Source: Flagellimonas onchidii (GTDB lineage: Bacteria > Bacteroidota > Bacteroidia > Flavobacteriales > Flavobacteriaceae). From it: a DNA stretch of 64,000 nucleotides. Shown in pieces: positions 1 to 9,184 of this stretch. The DNA lies in the NCBI RefSeq assembly GCF_004804315.1, contig NZ_SRXX01000015.1, positions 28,168 to 92,167 of the forward strand. Direction: 5' to 3'. Position 1 is the first letter of the stretch. Every line of letters begins with the position of its first letter. Made by a program: the position numbers and the translations under genes. The notes beneath the pieces were generated by a model. That model saw only the letters and a program-made list of their open reading frames with translations. It was not told where the DNA came from and made no database searches.

Positions 1-1852
1 GGCGATCATAGACATACCATGATTGCTTTACAGGTTCATAGGGTGATTGGGCAATCATGTCCTCGATGACGCCAATAATTTTCATTGACGGTCCTGGATC
101 TTCTTCATCGGAACCTCTAATGATAGTGCCTACTGGGTTTTCCAGCCCCATATACTTAACGGCGGTTTGATTGATGAGTATACCCAAGGAATCAGTGGCC
201 ATATCTTTGGAAAAATCCCTTCCTTGGATAATTTTTAGGTTGAGTGTGCTGGCATATTCGGGAGATACCTCTGTCCATGCAAAATCTTCTTGAAATCCAT
301 CTGGTTTTCCTTCCCAAGTATAACCACTGCGATTAGACCAAATGCGAGTTGTAGGACTGCTTGAAGTGGCCATGGCAATTGCTGCTCCAGAGTTTAAAAA
401 TTGCTGGCGCATTACATCTGTCTTTCCTATAAAATCTTGGCTATAAGTAGGGATTTGTATTAGACCTTCCTTATCATATCCAACCGGGCGGTTTTTTGCA
501 TGATTTATCTGTTGCATCACAATGACTGTCCCGATAATAAAAGCCACGGAAACGGTAAATTGAAAAACCACGAGAATCTTACGAGGAGTACTGGCATGCT
601 TTCCTGTCTTAAAGGTTCCTTTTAGTACATCTACAGGTTTAAAGGAAGATAAATACAAGGCGGGATAACTACCTGCCAACAGCGCGGTGAATAAGATAAA
701 GGCAATAGAAACTACCCAAAAAACGGGACTTGCCCAAGGGAAGGCAATTTCCTTACGTGCCAACTCATTAAAACCACTCAATGATACTAGAACGATTAAT
801 AGTGCGGCCAAAAAAGCAAATACAACCACTAAAAAGGATTCTCCCAAAAACTGATTGATCAATTGGCTTCGCTGGGAACCTATGGATTTCCGTATTCCCA
901 CTTCCTTGGCCCTTTTTTCAGACCGGGCCGTGCTCAAATTCATAAAGTTGATACAGGCCAAAAGCAATACAAAAACCCCGATAACACCAAAGAGCCAAAC
1001 ATACTTGATTCGTCCACCAACTTGTTTTCCGTTTTTGAAATCACCTCTCAAATACCAATCCTTCATTGGAAACAGAAACAGTTGAGGATTATATTCTACA
1101 GTATCTTCAGCTAAAGTTTTTTTGACATCTTTTATGGTTGCAGATACTTTGTCCATATTGACATTATCAGCAAGTTGTACAAACAGCTGAAAAGAATTGT
1201 TGCCCCATTGATCTTCAGAGTTCTTTACCCATTCATTGGCCGCCACATACCCTTCCCATGGAATAATAAATCCTGTGTCGGCAAAAGAAGTGTTAAATGG
1301 AATGTCTTTATATACTCCGGTTACCATGACATCATGCTTATTGGCCACTTTGACAACCTTTCCAATAGGATCTTCGGTTCCAAAAAGTGCATTCGAAATT
1401 GACTCAGAGAGCATAATGGAGTTCACTTCTCTTAGACCGTCTCTTTCTCCTTTTATAATTTCCAGATTCAATAATTCTGGGGCTTCCCTTTGCATAAAGT
1501 TTCCAGATCTATAGAGGCTGGTTTCTTCATGTTTTAGGTAAACCTTGTTTGTCCATGAGGACATTATCAAATACTTAAAATTACTGGAATATTTTTCTCG
1601 CAGTGCTTTTTCCAAGGGTCTTGGAATCGCTGGTCCGGTGCCGATCTGACCATTAAAGGTTTGGGACTGGAATACTTGTGCGATGTTATCCTTATTGGTA
1701 AAATAACCGTTATGGGTAAGTTCATCTTTCATCCAAAGTCCAATAATCAAGGTAACGGCCATGCCCAAGGCCAGTCCGCCCACGTTGATTATGGTATACG
1801 ACTTGTTTTTTGTAAGATTCCGCCAAGCAATTTTGATATAGTTTTTAATCAT
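1..1852 (-). CDS. MacB/FtsX-type ABC permease, copy 1 of the array (3' end outside window)
   Basis: Reading from an ATG at 1852, 617 codons stay open to the left edge, so the last FtsX domain is outside the window. The N-terminus (MIKNYIKIAWRNL) and first membrane helix match the seven neighbours. A periplasmic MacB_PCD-like domain follows, then a three-helix FtsX block with the cytoplasmic coupling motif KEVGIRKSIGSQ, a second single helix, and the start of the second periplasmic domain. It is the last permease seen in a minus-strand array, 18 bp after the stop of copy 2. The family couples ATP hydrolysis in the cytoplasm to work in the periplasm rather than acting as a channel; the substrate is unknown. 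Family call is firm, function is inferred. Confidence 0.9.
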   Translation of the reverse strand, partial: MIKNYIKIAWRNLTKNKSYTIINVGGLALGMAVTLIIGLWMKDELTHNGYFTNKDNIAQVFQSQTFNGQIGTGPAIPRPLEKALREKYSSNFKYLIMSSWTNKVYLKHEETSLYRSGNFMQREAPELLNLEIIKGERDGLREVNSIMLSESISNALFGTEDPIGKVVKVANKHDVMVTGVYKDIPFNTSFADTGFIIPWEGYVAANEWVKNSEDQWGNNSFQLFVQLADNVNMDKVSATIKDVKKTLAEDTVEYNPQLFLFPMKDWYLRGDFKNGKQVGGRIKYVWLFGVIGVFVLLLACINFMNLSTARSEKRAKEVGIRKSIGSQRSQLINQFLGESFLVVVFAFLAALLIVLVSLSGFNELARKEIAFPWASPVFWVVSIAFILFTALLAGSYPALYLSSFKPVDVLKGTFKTGKHASTPRKILVVFQFTVSVAFIIGTVIVMQQINHAKNRPVGYDKEGLIQIPTYSQDFIGKTDVMRQQFLNSGAAIAMATSSSPTTRIWSNRSGYTWEGKPDGFQEDFAWTEVSPEYASTLNLKIIQGRDFSKDMATDSLGILINQTAVKYMGLENPVGTIIRGSDEEDPGPSMKIIGVIEDMIAQSPYEPVKQSWYVYDR

Positions 1853-1870
1853 GATTTTTCGTTTTTTGAT

Positions 1871-4276
1871 TTATTCTGTCCTCAGACTTTTAATGGGATT
1901 GACCAAGGACGCTTTTATAGATTGGATGCTACAGGTAATCACAGCGATTAATAGTGTAACAAGCCCTCCAAACAAAAACATCCAAAAAGAAAGTTGGATC
2001 CGATAGCTAAAACCTTCCAACCACAGGCTCATAAAATAATGGACCAATGGTGCGGCAATTACAAAAGACAACCCCACAAGCTTAATGTATTCTTTAGAGA
2101 ACAAGGAAACGTTCTCCAATAATGAGGCACCCAATACCTTTCTAATACCAATTTCCCGACTTTTCTTGGAAACCATAAAGGACATTAACCCAAGAAGACC
2201 TAAACAACCGATTAATATGGAAAGAATTGAAAACACACCAAAACCTGCGAAAATCATATTTTCAACAGTGTATTCTTTGGCGATGGCATCATCTAAAAAT
2301 TGATAGCTATAAATAGCATTTGGATATATTTCTTCCCAGTTGGTTTTGATTGTTGCCAATGATATGTAATCTGCATCATTAAGTTTTATGAATGCACTGT
2401 TTAGGTAATATGTCCAATTGACAAGGACACAGGGTGTAATATCATATTGCAGTGAATTATTATGAAAATCTTTTACTACCCCGACAATTTTTGCAATGCC
2501 CTCATTTATTTGAATCTGTTGACCAATCGCTTCTTCTGGAGTCCAGCCATAGGGCTTCAAAAAGGTTTCATTGACTATAAACTCGTCAAAGGCTTCTTTG
2601 TTTAGCGTGAAATTTCGTCCCGCCAATAACTGTAGACCATAAAAATCAAGATATTCGGTATCGACCATTTTCATTTCTGCCGCTAATGACTCTTCCTCTG
2701 ATTGTTTCGGTAAACGATAGTTAGTCCCGAGCTGGAGTCCATTTACGGCCATCGGTGGGCCTGAACCAAAAGAAACTTTAGAAACCGCCGATTCAGCAAG
2801 CAACTTTTCTTTATATACTTTGGACTTAGAGTAATCCGAAGATTTTGTGATGACAACCGTATCTCTATGAAAACCAAGGTCATTACTTTTAAAATGGCTC
2901 ACTTGAAATGCCAAAACAATAGCAGCTATTACAAATAATTGAACCACCACAAACTGAAATGTAACCAATGATCTTCTTAGGTTGACCTTGTCGACCTTTG
3001 TATAATCAAACTTGTTTCTTAGGGCCTTGATGGGTTCAAAAGAGGACAGGAATAATGCGGGGTATACGGCAGCCAGTAGCATAGCAATAATGGCTGTAAG
3101 TATGATATAGAGGAAATGTTCTGGTAGAAACCTCAGTTGTAAATCAATAACGGTCAGATAATCGTTCAGCAGCATAAGCAATCCCTTAATTGCGATAATG
3201 GATATAAGAGAAGCAAGAACGATGACAAGGCTGTTTTCGAAAATAAACTGAAGAATTAGATGTCTTCTTTCGCTGCCGACTACCTTTCTTATACCTACCT
3301 CTTTTGATCTGGAATAGGATTGTGCAGTAGCTAGGTTCACAAAATTTATTAGGGCTATCAAAAGAATAAATAACGCGATAACAGTAGATATCGATAGTAT
3401 GTTTTTTGGGAGAATATAACCTCCGGGGCTTGGGCCATATAGCGTTTCATTGTGTATTTCCTTCAAAGGTTGCAGGTAATATGAAATGCGCTTATCATTT
3501 TGGGGGTTGAGGTATTTTTTTTTCCAGTCGGCAATTTTTGATTCAAGAGCACCTTTAGAGGCAGTATTGTTCAATACCACATAAGTTGTTCCCTGATGGT
3601 TAGCCGACCAGTTTTCTGAAAAAAAAGAATTTTGGGTTATAAAGAATTTGTAGGGAATCAACATATTATATTGATGGTCAGAATTTCCTTTTGGGGACTT
3701 TATAACTCCTGTAACTGTTAAGGGGTCATCATTCTGTAGATAAATAGTCTTACCCAATGCGTTTGAATAGTTATTCGGACCCAATTGAAAATAGCGTTTT
3801 GCCATAGTTTCGGTTAGCACAACAGAATTTATTTCTCGTAGTGCGGTATTTTCATTTCCGGCTAACCATATCAAATCAAAAGTTTTTGGATAATATTCAT
3901 CTACAAACAAGATTTCAGGTTCCTCAAAAAGGTTCTCATTTCCTAGAGCATCCTCCACTTTGAGCACTCGGCTTACTGGGCCAGAGATTTGCGTCACTTG
4001 GTTGATTTCTGGGAAATCGTTCCGTAGTGCTTCTGCCAAGGGATAAGCAGTTGTGTTCCAATATAAGGTTTGATTGGGCAATAGACTATGTTGAACAATC
4101 CTATAGGTTAGATCAGCTTTCTTATGAAAAGCATCAAAGGTTGACTCATAGCGAACGAAAATGAGAATTGTAACACAAACGCTTATTCCCAGCGTTAGTC
4201 CAAATACATTGATAAATGAACTTAATCTGTTTTTAATGAGATTCCGCCAAGCGACTTTGATATAATTTTTGATCAT
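1871..4276 (-). CDS. MacB/FtsX-type ABC permease, copy 2
   Basis: 801 residues, a complete example of the array's architecture. Helix 1 lies at about residues 20-43, a periplasmic domain runs to about 290, and a three-helix FtsX block at about 295-430 carries KEVGIRKVVGSE. A further helix lies at about 440-460, then a second periplasmic domain to about 680, and a C-terminal FtsX block carries REIGIRKVLGAS. The two GIRK-type motifs are the cytoplasmic elements that contact the ATPase in this family. The protein ends in NPIKSLRTE, a tail shared with small changes by every complete copy. It is about twice the length of single-domain LolC/MacB membrane parts because two permease units are fused. 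Gap to copy 3 is 21 bp, consistent with one transcript. Confidence 0.92.
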   Translation of the reverse strand: MIKNYIKVAWRNLIKNRLSSFINVFGLTLGISVCVTILIFVRYESTFDAFHKKADLTYRIVQHSLLPNQTLYWNTTAYPLAEALRNDFPEINQVTQISGPVSRVLKVEDALGNENLFEEPEILFVDEYYPKTFDLIWLAGNENTALREINSVVLTETMAKRYFQLGPNNYSNALGKTIYLQNDDPLTVTGVIKSPKGNSDHQYNMLIPYKFFITQNSFFSENWSANHQGTTYVVLNNTASKGALESKIADWKKKYLNPQNDKRISYYLQPLKEIHNETLYGPSPGGYILPKNILSISTVIALFILLIALINFVNLATAQSYSRSKEVGIRKVVGSERRHLILQFIFENSLVIVLASLISIIAIKGLLMLLNDYLTVIDLQLRFLPEHFLYIILTAIIAMLLAAVYPALFLSSFEPIKALRNKFDYTKVDKVNLRRSLVTFQFVVVQLFVIAAIVLAFQVSHFKSNDLGFHRDTVVITKSSDYSKSKVYKEKLLAESAVSKVSFGSGPPMAVNGLQLGTNYRLPKQSEEESLAAEMKMVDTEYLDFYGLQLLAGRNFTLNKEAFDEFIVNETFLKPYGWTPEEAIGQQIQINEGIAKIVGVVKDFHNNSLQYDITPCVLVNWTYYLNSAFIKLNDADYISLATIKTNWEEIYPNAIYSYQFLDDAIAKEYTVENMIFAGFGVFSILSILIGCLGLLGLMSFMVSKKSREIGIRKVLGASLLENVSLFSKEYIKLVGLSFVIAAPLVHYFMSLWLEGFSYRIQLSFWMFLFGGLVTLLIAVITCSIQSIKASLVNPIKSLRTE

Positions 4277-4297
4277 GATCGTTCTTTTTGGAATAAT

Positions 4298-6745
4298 TTA
4301 TTCAGTTCTGAGACTTTTTACCGGGTTCATGAGGGCCGCTTTTACACTTTTGTAACTGATTGTGGCGAAGGCGATAGCAATGGTGGTTAGACCGGCGATT
4401 GCAAATACCCACCAATGGATTTGGATTCGGTAGCTAAAATCTTCCAACCATTGGTTCATCAGGTAATAACCTAATGGAAAGGCAATGAGCATGGCGACCA
4501 AGACCCATTTAAGAAAATCCTTGGACAACATATGTACAATCTGTAACACCGAGGAACCCAGAACTTTTCGGATACCGATTTCCTTGAAGCGCTGTTCGGC
4601 TGTGAAGGTTACTAGACCAAAGAGCCCCAAACAGGCGACGAAAATGGTTAGCAGGGCAAAAAATTGGAGTATTGTACCCGTATTGCTTTCCTTTCGATAA
4701 GTTTCCTGATAGAGTTCGTCCAAAAAGGCATACTCAAAGGATTCACCCGATTTAAATGTGTCCCATTCGGTTTTTATTGCTCCAACCAAGCCAGCCATAT
4801 CCTCGGTTTGTGACTTGATTATTAAACCATAATAAGGATTGTATTCCATAATCAAGGGTTCGATAAGGCCATGAAGGGAACGGGAATGGAAATCCTTGAC
4901 CACCCCAACCACGGTAACTTCTTTTCTGCCCCCCATGTTGTCCGTGGCTACGGTTAATGTCTGCCCTAAGGGATTACCGACCATTCCAAAGGTTCGTACT
5001 GCGGTCTGGTTGATGATGATGTTGTTTTTTTCGCTCCCGAATTCCTTGGAAAAATTACGTCCGTTAACGACCTCCATACCCAAAGTAGGAATATAGGCCT
5101 CATCAATGTTGTATACTTTGGTACGTAAGGTTTGGGGGATTTCATGCTTGGTAGTGACCGTGGTGCCTCCTTGATCACTCGGGCCGGCGGGCACAAATGC
5201 TGAAGTAGAAGCATTGACCACTCGTGAATCTTTCTCCACGGACTCTTTAAAAGCCTTTAGGTCATTGCCCAAACGACCTGCAGAGCGAATGACGATTGTT
5301 TGTTCGCGGTCATAACCTACATCTTTATTAAGTATGTAATGCATTTGACCTGAAACGACCAAAGTAGCTATAATCAATGTAATCGATACTGCAAACTGAA
5401 ACACGACAAGGCCATTGCGAATTACCGAACTGCCATTGGAGGTAAAACGGTTTTTTAAGGCCTTTACCGGTTTAAATGATGACATAAAAAAGGCAGGGTA
5501 ACTGCCCGCGAGCAAAGTGATGAACACTACAAGGCCACCGACTGTGATTAAAAAATAAGGTGAAAAAAGTTGAAGCAATTCAAAATTAGTATCGGCCGTG
5601 TTGTTAAAATAAGGAAGGGTCAATGTCCATAATAACAGTCCTATCAGAGTAGCGACTGTACTGGCCACAAATGCTTCGGCCATAAACTGAAAGATCAATT
5701 GATTACGGTTCGAACCCAGTACCTTTCGCATACCGATCTCGCGCATACGTTTGCCGGCAGCCGCGGTAGAAAGGTTCATAAAATTGATACAGGCAATTAT
5801 CAACATAAACAACGCAATAGCCCCGAACATATAGACCGTTTTACGATTGGCACTTTTTACATTATTATTCTTGATATTGGAAAAATAAATGGCCGAAAGC
5901 GGTTCTGCGTAAAACCCGAACTTGTTTCCTTGGGCAAGGAATTCCTCGTATGACATGCCCAAGGATTGTTCTATTTGGGCCTGCATGTATTTTTTTATAA
6001 TGGCTGGGAGGTTGGCTTGCAAACGTTCAATGCTCGAGGTTTGGTTCAATAGTAGGTAGGCCAAATAATCCCCATTAACCCAACTTTGGCTCACAGCTCC
6101 CTTGTTACTGCTCATCGAAGCAAAGAGTTGATAGTCAAAATGGGAATTTTTGGGTAGGTCAGCCATCAAGCCCGTTACCGTGTATAATCCATCGTTTTGC
6201 ATATAGCCATCATTGGTGTAAAAGCCAACTCCTTCAATTTCAAGCATTTTTCCTATGGGATCTTCCTGTCCAAAATATCGCTTTGCTTGGGATTGGGTGA
6301 GGATGATGGAATTAGGTTTTTTTAGGGCGGTATCGACATTGCCTTTAAGCAAGGGTAGCGAGAAAATTTGAAAGAAATCAGGATCCACAAAAGCGAACCT
6401 ACCCTGACGTAGGTTATTTTCCTTATACGTCACTTTTGGCTCCCCTATAGCTCGAAGCCGGGCAGCCTTTTGAACTTCGGGAAGGTCTTGGACAAGTGCC
6501 AATGCCACTGGCGCGGGTACTGGGACTTCTTCGATAATCTCATCACCTATCTTGCCCTTGATAACAATTCGAACGATTCTATCTCCCTTTTCATGAAAGC
6601 TGTCGTAGGAAAGCTCATGGGCTACGTATAGCCCAATGGTAAGGCAGGTAGCTATGCCAATAGCCAGTCCCATTACGTTGATACCAAAAAGCGTTTTTTG
6701 TCGTAATGCGTTCCGCCAGGCAATTTTTAAATAATTCTTTATCAT
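4298..6745 (-). CDS. MacB/FtsX-type ABC permease, copy 3
   Basis: 815 residues, the longest copy, with coupling motifs REIGMRKVLGSN and KEIGIRKVLGSS and the tail NPVKSLRTE. The first periplasmic domain is somewhat larger than in its neighbours, including a YTNDGYMQNDG insertion. The start codon context (TTTATCATGATC on the opposite strand) is almost identical to that of copies 2 and 4, which supports both the start choice and origin by duplication. Upstream, the 40-bp gap to copy 4 contains a hairpin repeat. Substrate unknown. Confidence 0.92.
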   Translation of the reverse strand: MIKNYLKIAWRNALRQKTLFGINVMGLAIGIATCLTIGLYVAHELSYDSFHEKGDRIVRIVIKGKIGDEIIEEVPVPAPVALALVQDLPEVQKAARLRAIGEPKVTYKENNLRQGRFAFVDPDFFQIFSLPLLKGNVDTALKKPNSIILTQSQAKRYFGQEDPIGKMLEIEGVGFYTNDGYMQNDGLYTVTGLMADLPKNSHFDYQLFASMSSNKGAVSQSWVNGDYLAYLLLNQTSSIERLQANLPAIIKKYMQAQIEQSLGMSYEEFLAQGNKFGFYAEPLSAIYFSNIKNNNVKSANRKTVYMFGAIALFMLIIACINFMNLSTAAAGKRMREIGMRKVLGSNRNQLIFQFMAEAFVASTVATLIGLLLWTLTLPYFNNTADTNFELLQLFSPYFLITVGGLVVFITLLAGSYPAFFMSSFKPVKALKNRFTSNGSSVIRNGLVVFQFAVSITLIIATLVVSGQMHYILNKDVGYDREQTIVIRSAGRLGNDLKAFKESVEKDSRVVNASTSAFVPAGPSDQGGTTVTTKHEIPQTLRTKVYNIDEAYIPTLGMEVVNGRNFSKEFGSEKNNIIINQTAVRTFGMVGNPLGQTLTVATDNMGGRKEVTVVGVVKDFHSRSLHGLIEPLIMEYNPYYGLIIKSQTEDMAGLVGAIKTEWDTFKSGESFEYAFLDELYQETYRKESNTGTILQFFALLTIFVACLGLFGLVTFTAEQRFKEIGIRKVLGSSVLQIVHMLSKDFLKWVLVAMLIAFPLGYYLMNQWLEDFSYRIQIHWWVFAIAGLTTIAIAFATISYKSVKAALMNPVKSLRTE

Positions 6746-6760
6746 GATCGTTTTTTTTGA

Positions 6761-6780
6761 CCCTTCGACTGTGCTCAGGG
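6761..6780 (-). repeat. Intergenic hairpin repeat inside the permease array
   Basis: On the minus strand this reads CCCTGAGCACAGTCGAAGGG, a CCCT/AGGG-ended stem around the core GAGC-N-GTCGA. The same unit lies between copies 4 and 5 and, with two changes, between copies 6 and 7. It belongs to a dispersed family seen elsewhere in the window (25.7, 41.2 kb). No T-run follows it, so it is more likely an mRNA-stabilising or recombination element than a terminator. Confidence 0.75.
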
Positions 6781-6785
6781 CGGGT

Positions 6786-9146
6786 TTATTCCGTTCGGAG
6801 GCTGTTAACTGGCTTTTGGGTTGCTGCTCTTAGAGCTTGATAACTTATGGTAAGAAATGCGATGATTATATTAAGTATTCCGGACAAAAAGAAAGTCCAC
6901 CAAGGAATGTTGACCCTATAATCAAAATCACTTAGCCAATCATTCATAATGTAAGCGGTTATGGGAGTAGCAATTACAAAAGCAATCAATACCAGTTTTA
7001 AAAAGTCTCTTGAGAGTAGGTTGGTTATACTGCTGATGGAGGCCCCAAGAACTTTTCGAATGCCAATCTCCTTGACTCGATTTTCAGCCATGTAACTTGC
7101 TAGGCCAAACAAGCCAAGGCAAGAAATCAGTATGGTCAACAGCGTAAAAAGAGAGGCGATGTTTTCAATGCGTTTTTCGTCTTCAAACTTTTTGGCATAT
7201 TCTTGGTCAACAAAATTATAATTCAAAGGATACAGAGGATTGTATTTCTTGAAAACACCTTTTATAATGGCTAGATTATTGGATGTGGAATTATTGGGGT
7301 TCAATCTAATATTGATTAGACTGAACCATCCTTTTGCCCCCTCTATGACCAACGGCTCCACTTTTTGGAAAGGGGAATTGATTACAAAATCTTTAACGAG
7401 CCCCACAATATGCCAATCAGTTCCGTTATCCCTTATTTTTTTTCCAATGGGATTTTCCAAACCCATAAGAGCCAATGTCGCTTCATTTATTATAGCAGCA
7501 GTAGAATCGGTAGGATATTCATTGAGATTAAAATCACGCCCAGAAATAAGTTCGAGACCCATGGTTTTAACAACGTCTTCATCGGCAATCAAACGATGGA
7601 TCAAAGTGTTGTCGTTCTCGTTTTTTCCTTTCCAGTTAATATCAGCGGTATTGCTCCATGTTTCGGTTATGGGCGAATTGGTTTTAGTTATTGATCTTGC
7701 CGCCCCAGACAACAATAACTCTTTCTTTATCAATTCATAATTGTCTATTGCATCCCCTTCAAGAAACCCATGGATTAGGTGTTCTTTATTGTAACCAAGA
7801 TTTCGATTTTGAACTTTGTTCAATTGTTGGTTGATAATCAATGTTGCCGTTATCAATGTTATGGCAACTGTGAATTGAATAACTACCAGAACTTTTCGAG
7901 GTGTTATCAATGTATCCATTCTTTTGAATGTGCCCTTAAGGATTTTTGATGGCTTAAAAGACGATAAGTAAAATGCAGGATAGCTACCCGCAAGAAGGCC
8001 TGTGACCAGTATAACTGCAATGGCTATGGTCCAGATTATGGGATTATCCCAATCGATGTGCAATTTCTCTCCAACTAGAGAATTGAAAGCGGGCAATAGC
8101 ATTGCTACAGAAACTACTGCAAAAATTGCTGCAATCGAACAAATCAAAATGGATTCTACCAAGAATTGCCCGACCAATTGCCGTTTTATTCCTCCAACAA
8201 CCTTACGTATACCGACTTCTTTAGCTCGTTTTTCGCTTTTGGCCGTGCTCAAATTCATAAAATTGATGCAGGCAATAATAAGTACAAACAAACCGATGAG
8301 GGCAAAGAGACGAATCATTTCGATTCGGCCACCTGTTTCTACACCATTTTCAAAGGTAGCGTAGAGATGAGTCTTCGAAAAAGGGTAAAGATAGGTTAGC
8401 ATATCTGGAGCATTTTTATCATGGATAGCCCTAATATTCTTAATCTTTTCTGTAAGTTCGGTTCCGGTCACACCCTCTTTTAAAAGAACATAAGTCTTGA
8501 TGTTGTGATTACTCCAATTGGTATCGTCCCAACCTAATTGTATTAGATACTTCCAAGGCATTAAAAATTCAAAAGAGAAAGCTGTATTATTGGGAAGGTC
8601 TTTCAAAACACCAGTAACAGTAAAAACAGTGTTATTGTCAATTGTGATAGTCTGACCCATAGGGTCTGTATCACCAAAGAGTTTTTTTGCTAAAGCTTGC
8701 GTCAATACAACCGAATTTACCCCTTCAAGTGCCGAATCTATATTGCCTGAAACCAAAGGGAAGTCAAAAACCTTTAGAAATTCTGGATCCACAATATTGC
8801 CCATGGGTTGAAGCCTTTTTTCCCCTTTTGAGAAGAGAAAATGCATATCCCAACTGTAACGTACAGCATGTTCTATCTCGGGATAGTTCTCGGAAAGGGT
8901 TGGTCCCAAGATTTTTGGAGTGTCCGCCCAATTCAAAATCTCACCATTAATGTCATACTGGTTTTGAACTTCATATATGCGATCTATTTTTTGATGGAAA
9001 TGATCAAATCCCAACTCAAATGAAGCCCATAAAAAAATTAAGGCAGTTATGGCCAATCCTGCTGATAACCCAACCACGTTCAACAAGGTGAATGTTCGGT
9101 TTTTTAGAAGATTCCTCCAGGCAATTTTTAAATAATTCTTTATCAT
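6786..9146 (-). CDS. MacB/FtsX-type ABC permease, copy 4
   Basis: 786 residues, the shortest complete copy. Coupling motifs are KEVGIRKVVGGI and KEIGIRKVLGAS, and the tail is KPVNSLRTE, where the usual NP has become KP. The N-terminal segment MIKNYLKIAWRNLLKNRTFT is followed by one helix and a periplasmic domain rich in Asn/Asp. It resembles copy 1 most closely in the middle section (an MRLF/WLFG-type helix, then INFMNLSTA..EKRAKEVGIRK), which suggests copies 1 and 4 are nearer relatives. It is bounded on both sides by the same 20-bp hairpin repeat, so it could have moved or been exchanged as a unit. Confidence 0.92.
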   Translation of the reverse strand: MIKNYLKIAWRNLLKNRTFTLLNVVGLSAGLAITALIFLWASFELGFDHFHQKIDRIYEVQNQYDINGEILNWADTPKILGPTLSENYPEIEHAVRYSWDMHFLFSKGEKRLQPMGNIVDPEFLKVFDFPLVSGNIDSALEGVNSVVLTQALAKKLFGDTDPMGQTITIDNNTVFTVTGVLKDLPNNTAFSFEFLMPWKYLIQLGWDDTNWSNHNIKTYVLLKEGVTGTELTEKIKNIRAIHDKNAPDMLTYLYPFSKTHLYATFENGVETGGRIEMIRLFALIGLFVLIIACINFMNLSTAKSEKRAKEVGIRKVVGGIKRQLVGQFLVESILICSIAAIFAVVSVAMLLPAFNSLVGEKLHIDWDNPIIWTIAIAVILVTGLLAGSYPAFYLSSFKPSKILKGTFKRMDTLITPRKVLVVIQFTVAITLITATLIINQQLNKVQNRNLGYNKEHLIHGFLEGDAIDNYELIKKELLLSGAARSITKTNSPITETWSNTADINWKGKNENDNTLIHRLIADEDVVKTMGLELISGRDFNLNEYPTDSTAAIINEATLALMGLENPIGKKIRDNGTDWHIVGLVKDFVINSPFQKVEPLVIEGAKGWFSLINIRLNPNNSTSNNLAIIKGVFKKYNPLYPLNYNFVDQEYAKKFEDEKRIENIASLFTLLTILISCLGLFGLASYMAENRVKEIGIRKVLGASISSITNLLSRDFLKLVLIAFVIATPITAYIMNDWLSDFDYRVNIPWWTFFLSGILNIIIAFLTISYQALRAATQKPVNSLRTE

Positions 9147-9159
9147 GATCGTTTTTTTA

Positions 9160-9179
9160 CCCTTCGACTGTGCTCAGGG
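9160..9179 (-). repeat. Intergenic hairpin repeat inside the permease array
   Basis: Identical over 20 bp to the repeat at 6761-6780, and the flanking bases (a poly-T stretch on one side, GCGGGTTTATTCCGTTCG on the other) are also nearly identical. Together the two copies form direct repeats of about 40 bp on either side of permease copy 4. Confidence 0.75.
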
Positions 9180-9184
9180 CGGGT

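Noticed and set aside
7240..7740. 166-codon plus-strand open frame within permease copy 4
   Set aside because: Antisense to a conserved permease; composition and lack of homology mark it as a shadow.
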